Assembly: GCF_900095305.1 (NCBI RefSeq) | Contig: NZ_FMDO01000003.1 | Location: forward strand, 62,001-126,000 | Reading direction: 5' to 3' | DNA from: Proteiniborus sp. DW1 | GTDB lineage: Bacteria > Bacillota > Clostridia > Tissierellales > Proteiniboraceae | DNA length: 64,000 nucleotides | Shown here: positions 62,179 through 64,000 of the stretch, piece after piece | Position numbering within the stretch: the first letter of the stretch is position 1 | How the letters are laid out: every line of letters begins with the position of its first letter | The notes under the pieces: generated by a model | The model's database searches: none | The model's input: the letters and a program-made list of their open reading frames with translations, nothing else | What the model was told of the DNA's origin: nothing | Translations under genes and position numbers: made by a program

Positions 62179-63609
62179 ATGTTATCTAATAACATTATAT
62201 ATATAAATGTATTTTTTCATAAAGATAATAAGGTAGTACGTTTGCCATTAGAAGAAGTTGTTGCAATGGCAGTTCTAAATCAAATAAAGAAAGATTTTCA
62301 TTATGAAATGATTAAAGTTCAAGGAATAGTGGCTAGAACACAGTTAGTAAGGCACATGAGAATATATGCTGGACTAGGATGCCCGAGGCATCATGGATGC
62401 GATATATGTAATGAAGAACATTGTATCCAATTATTAGACAAAAACCAATTAAAAGAGCTTTGGGGGGATGAATACAGTAATAAGGCAGAAATAGTTCAAA
62501 AAGCAGTGAAAGAAACAGAGGGCTTAGTGATGACCTTTAACCAAAAACCAATAGATGCAAGATTTCATGATACCTGTGGAGGTTCTACTGAAAATTCAGA
62601 AAGCGTCATATCTAGGGAAATAGTTTATCTAAGAAGGGTATTATGTGACTATTGTACTGAATCACCTAATTGGGATAATAGAAAGTCTATTCCTATATCA
62701 GAGATTGAAGAGAAATTAAATATTAGATTTCCTTCATTAAAGCCTAGTTTAAAAACAAGCATAGAAAACTTTTTTGATGACATAAAAAGAGATGAATATG
62801 GTCGTGTTATTAGTATAAAAGTTGCAGGCAAAGAATTTAAGGGAACGGATATGTCAGAATTATTAGGGCTTGATTCTACAAGATTTAGCTTCTCACCTGC
62901 AGTGATTACTTTTGTCACTAGAGGCAAAGGAGATGGACTAGGACTGTGCCAATATGGTGGTAATCAAATGGCAATTGAAGGTAAGGATTATCTAGAAATA
63001 CTAAATTATTATTTTACAGGTATTGAAATAAAGAAAATTGAAGCGCCATGTATAGAAAAACCCTTAAATGGAAGAATAATAATGTTAGACCCTGGTCATG
63101 GAGGAGAAAATAGCCATGACTACATTGGTCCTAGTGGGACTAGAGAAAAAGATATAGTTCTTAATATATCCCAGAAGCTTAAAGTATCCTTGGAAGCACT
63201 TGGAGCAGAAGTAGTACTGACTAGAAACAAAGACCAGTATGTTTCATTATCTAATAGAGCACAAATGGCTAACAAACTAAGGCCAGATTTTTTTATTAGT
63301 GTTCATTTAAATGGGTATGCAAATCCTTCAATCCATGGTTGCGAGATATATTATTATAGAAGTGACAAGGAAAGCGAGACACTAGCCAAATCAATAATGG
63401 CACATTTAACTAAAAATAGAGAAATACTTGATCGTGGAATAAGAATAGCAGATTTTTACTTGCTTAGGGAAGTCAACGTAGGCTCATTACACTTAGAACT
63501 AGAATATATAACTAATCCCGATGTAGAAAATAAATTAAATGATGAGTCATATATTGACATGATAATAGGAAGAATTACAGATGGATTTGTAGATTACTAT
63601 AAATATTAG
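62179..63609 (+). CDS. SpoIID-like domain fused to N-acetylmuramoyl-L-alanine amidase
   Basis: A 476-residue two-domain protein. Residues 20-290 are SpoIID/LytB-like (LPLEEVVAMAVLNQIKKDF; GIVARTQLVRHMRIYAGLGC; RFHDTCGGSTENSESV; GLGLCQYGGNQMAIEG). Residues 300-476 are a zinc amidase (IIMLDPGHGGENSHDYIGP; REKDIVLNI; FFISVHLNGYANP; LHLELEYITNP) with all zinc and catalytic residues. In SpoIID the catalytic Glu in the AAEMP segment aligns here with Gln35 (LNQIK), so lytic transglycosylase activity may be lost. Fits forespore engulfment peptidoglycan work. AGGAGGTATTTTC precedes the ATG. Confidence 0.88.
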   Translation: MLSNNIIYINVFFHKDNKVVRLPLEEVVAMAVLNQIKKDFHYEMIKVQGIVARTQLVRHMRIYAGLGCPRHHGCDICNEEHCIQLLDKNQLKELWGDEYSNKAEIVQKAVKETEGLVMTFNQKPIDARFHDTCGGSTENSESVISREIVYLRRVLCDYCTESPNWDNRKSIPISEIEEKLNIRFPSLKPSLKTSIENFFDDIKRDEYGRVISIKVAGKEFKGTDMSELLGLDSTRFSFSPAVITFVTRGKGDGLGLCQYGGNQMAIEGKDYLEILNYYFTGIEIKKIEAPCIEKPLNGRIIMLDPGHGGENSHDYIGPSGTREKDIVLNISQKLKVSLEALGAEVVLTRNKDQYVSLSNRAQMANKLRPDFFISVHLNGYANPSIHGCEIYYYRSDKESETLAKSIMAHLTKNREILDRGIRIADFYLLREVNVGSLHLELEYITNPDVENKLNDESYIDMIIGRITDGFVDYYKY

Positions 63610-63652
63610 AAAAATAGCTGTTTTTCTATGATAATTTGTAGAAAATTTGTAT

Positions 63653-63682
63653 TTGACAAGAACTAGTATTGTGTAGTACAAT
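63653..63682 (+). promoter_or_regulatory. Candidate sigma-A promoter of veg
   Basis: TTGACA (63653-63658) and TACAAT (63677-63682) with an 18-base spacer; a second TTGACA at 63695-63700 precedes a weaker box. Confidence 0.7.
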
Positions 63683-63758
63683 AAAAAGTTATATTTGACA
63701 AATGGCCTCATATATGATAGCATTATACATGGATAAATGGAAAGAAGGTGATTGTTTG

Positions 63759-64000
63759 TTGGAGAAAAACTCTTTGGCGAAAATTAGAGCCAATGTTGAA
63801 AGCTGCGTCGGACAGAAGGTTAGATTAAAGGCTAACAAGGGAAGGAAGAAGACAACAATCAGGGAAGGAATTATTGAGAGTGCATACCCTAGTATATTTG
63901 TAGTTAAAATTGACGGTGGGTATAATTCTATAAGAAGAGTATCTTATAGTTATTCCGATATATTGACAGAAACTGTTGAAGTGACTCTTTGTAATGATGA
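63759..64000 (+). CDS. veg: Veg protein, 3' end outside window
   Basis: An ORF from TTG 63759 (another TTG at 63756), about 8 bases after AAGAAGGTG, running to the window edge after about 80 codons. MEKNSLAKIRANVESCVGQK, VRLKANKGRKKTTIREGIIE and VKIDGGYNSIRRVSYSYSDI match Veg, a small conserved Firmicute protein linked to biofilm formation and located after ksgA/yabG in Bacillus. Only the last one or a few codons are missing. Confidence 0.9.
   Translation, partial: MEKNSLAKIRANVESCVGQKVRLKANKGRKKTTIREGIIESAYPSIFVVKIDGGYNSIRRVSYSYSDILTETVEVTLCND

Overview
The window is AT-rich DNA from a spore-forming, obligately anaerobic Firmicute of the class Clostridia. Evidence for this is the sporulation genes (bofA, csfB/gin, spmA, spmB, a SpoIID/amidase fusion, abrB), T-box control of metG, a selenocysteine-decoded HesB-like gene, frequent TTG and GTG starts behind strong AGGAGG sites, and many redox and oxygen-sensing proteins. 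A Tissierellales-like organism is my best guess, from general gene content only. No rRNA or tRNA genes were seen.

Layout. 1-3.5 kb: an ABC-transporter lipoprotein (cut by the window edge), a HutP-family antiterminator, an NSS sodium symporter and a glyoxalase-fold protein. 3.5-14.5 kb: a repeat element, a gene relic, a Cache-type chemoreceptor, a DUF364 protein divergent from a five-gene Opp/Nik-type ABC operon, then proA and eutH. 14.5-20 kb: an ABC-F protein with a leader-peptide/terminator 5' region, CheX, hemerythrin, a MATE pump and a broken TldD gene. 20-27 kb: a radical-SAM/DNA-repair pair, aminopeptidase P, a NifX/DUF134 redox-regulatory cluster and small membrane proteins.

26.4-48.3 kb follows the conserved chromosomal block known from Bacillus (yaaL-bofA ... 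csfB ... tmk-yaaQ-yaaR-holB-yaaT ... yabB-yabC-abrB-metG-tatD-yabE-rnmV-ksgA ... veg). It is interrupted by an RRNPP-type regulator with a frameshifted peptide gene, a decayed ABC exporter and a transposase relic. abrB-tatD-metG is inverted, spmBA and a repeat-rich coat-like gene have been added, and darA (yaaQ) is duplicated in tandem.

50-60 kb is a redox/metal island: ArsR regulator, glutaredoxin, DUF1858 protein, CcdA-TlpA thiol system, HesB-like selenoprotein, a Crp/Fnr regulator with an N-terminal cysteine motif, and copA-copZ-csoR. Two TGTGA-N6-TCACA sites (before the Crp/Fnr gene and the DUF1858 gene) and three TACCC/GGGTA palindromes (before ccdA, the selenoprotein and copA) suggest two small regulons. 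The window ends with an H-NOX chemoreceptor carrying the complete O2-binding residue set, a SpoIID-amidase fusion and the start of veg.

Most promising leads: the HesB-like selenoprotein and its shared operator; the frameshifted peptide/RRNPP/ABC locus; the UAG-triplet cluster next to hutP; the ABC-F leader; the decayed T-box copy; and the cyclo-ligase/zinc-ribbon read-through gene.
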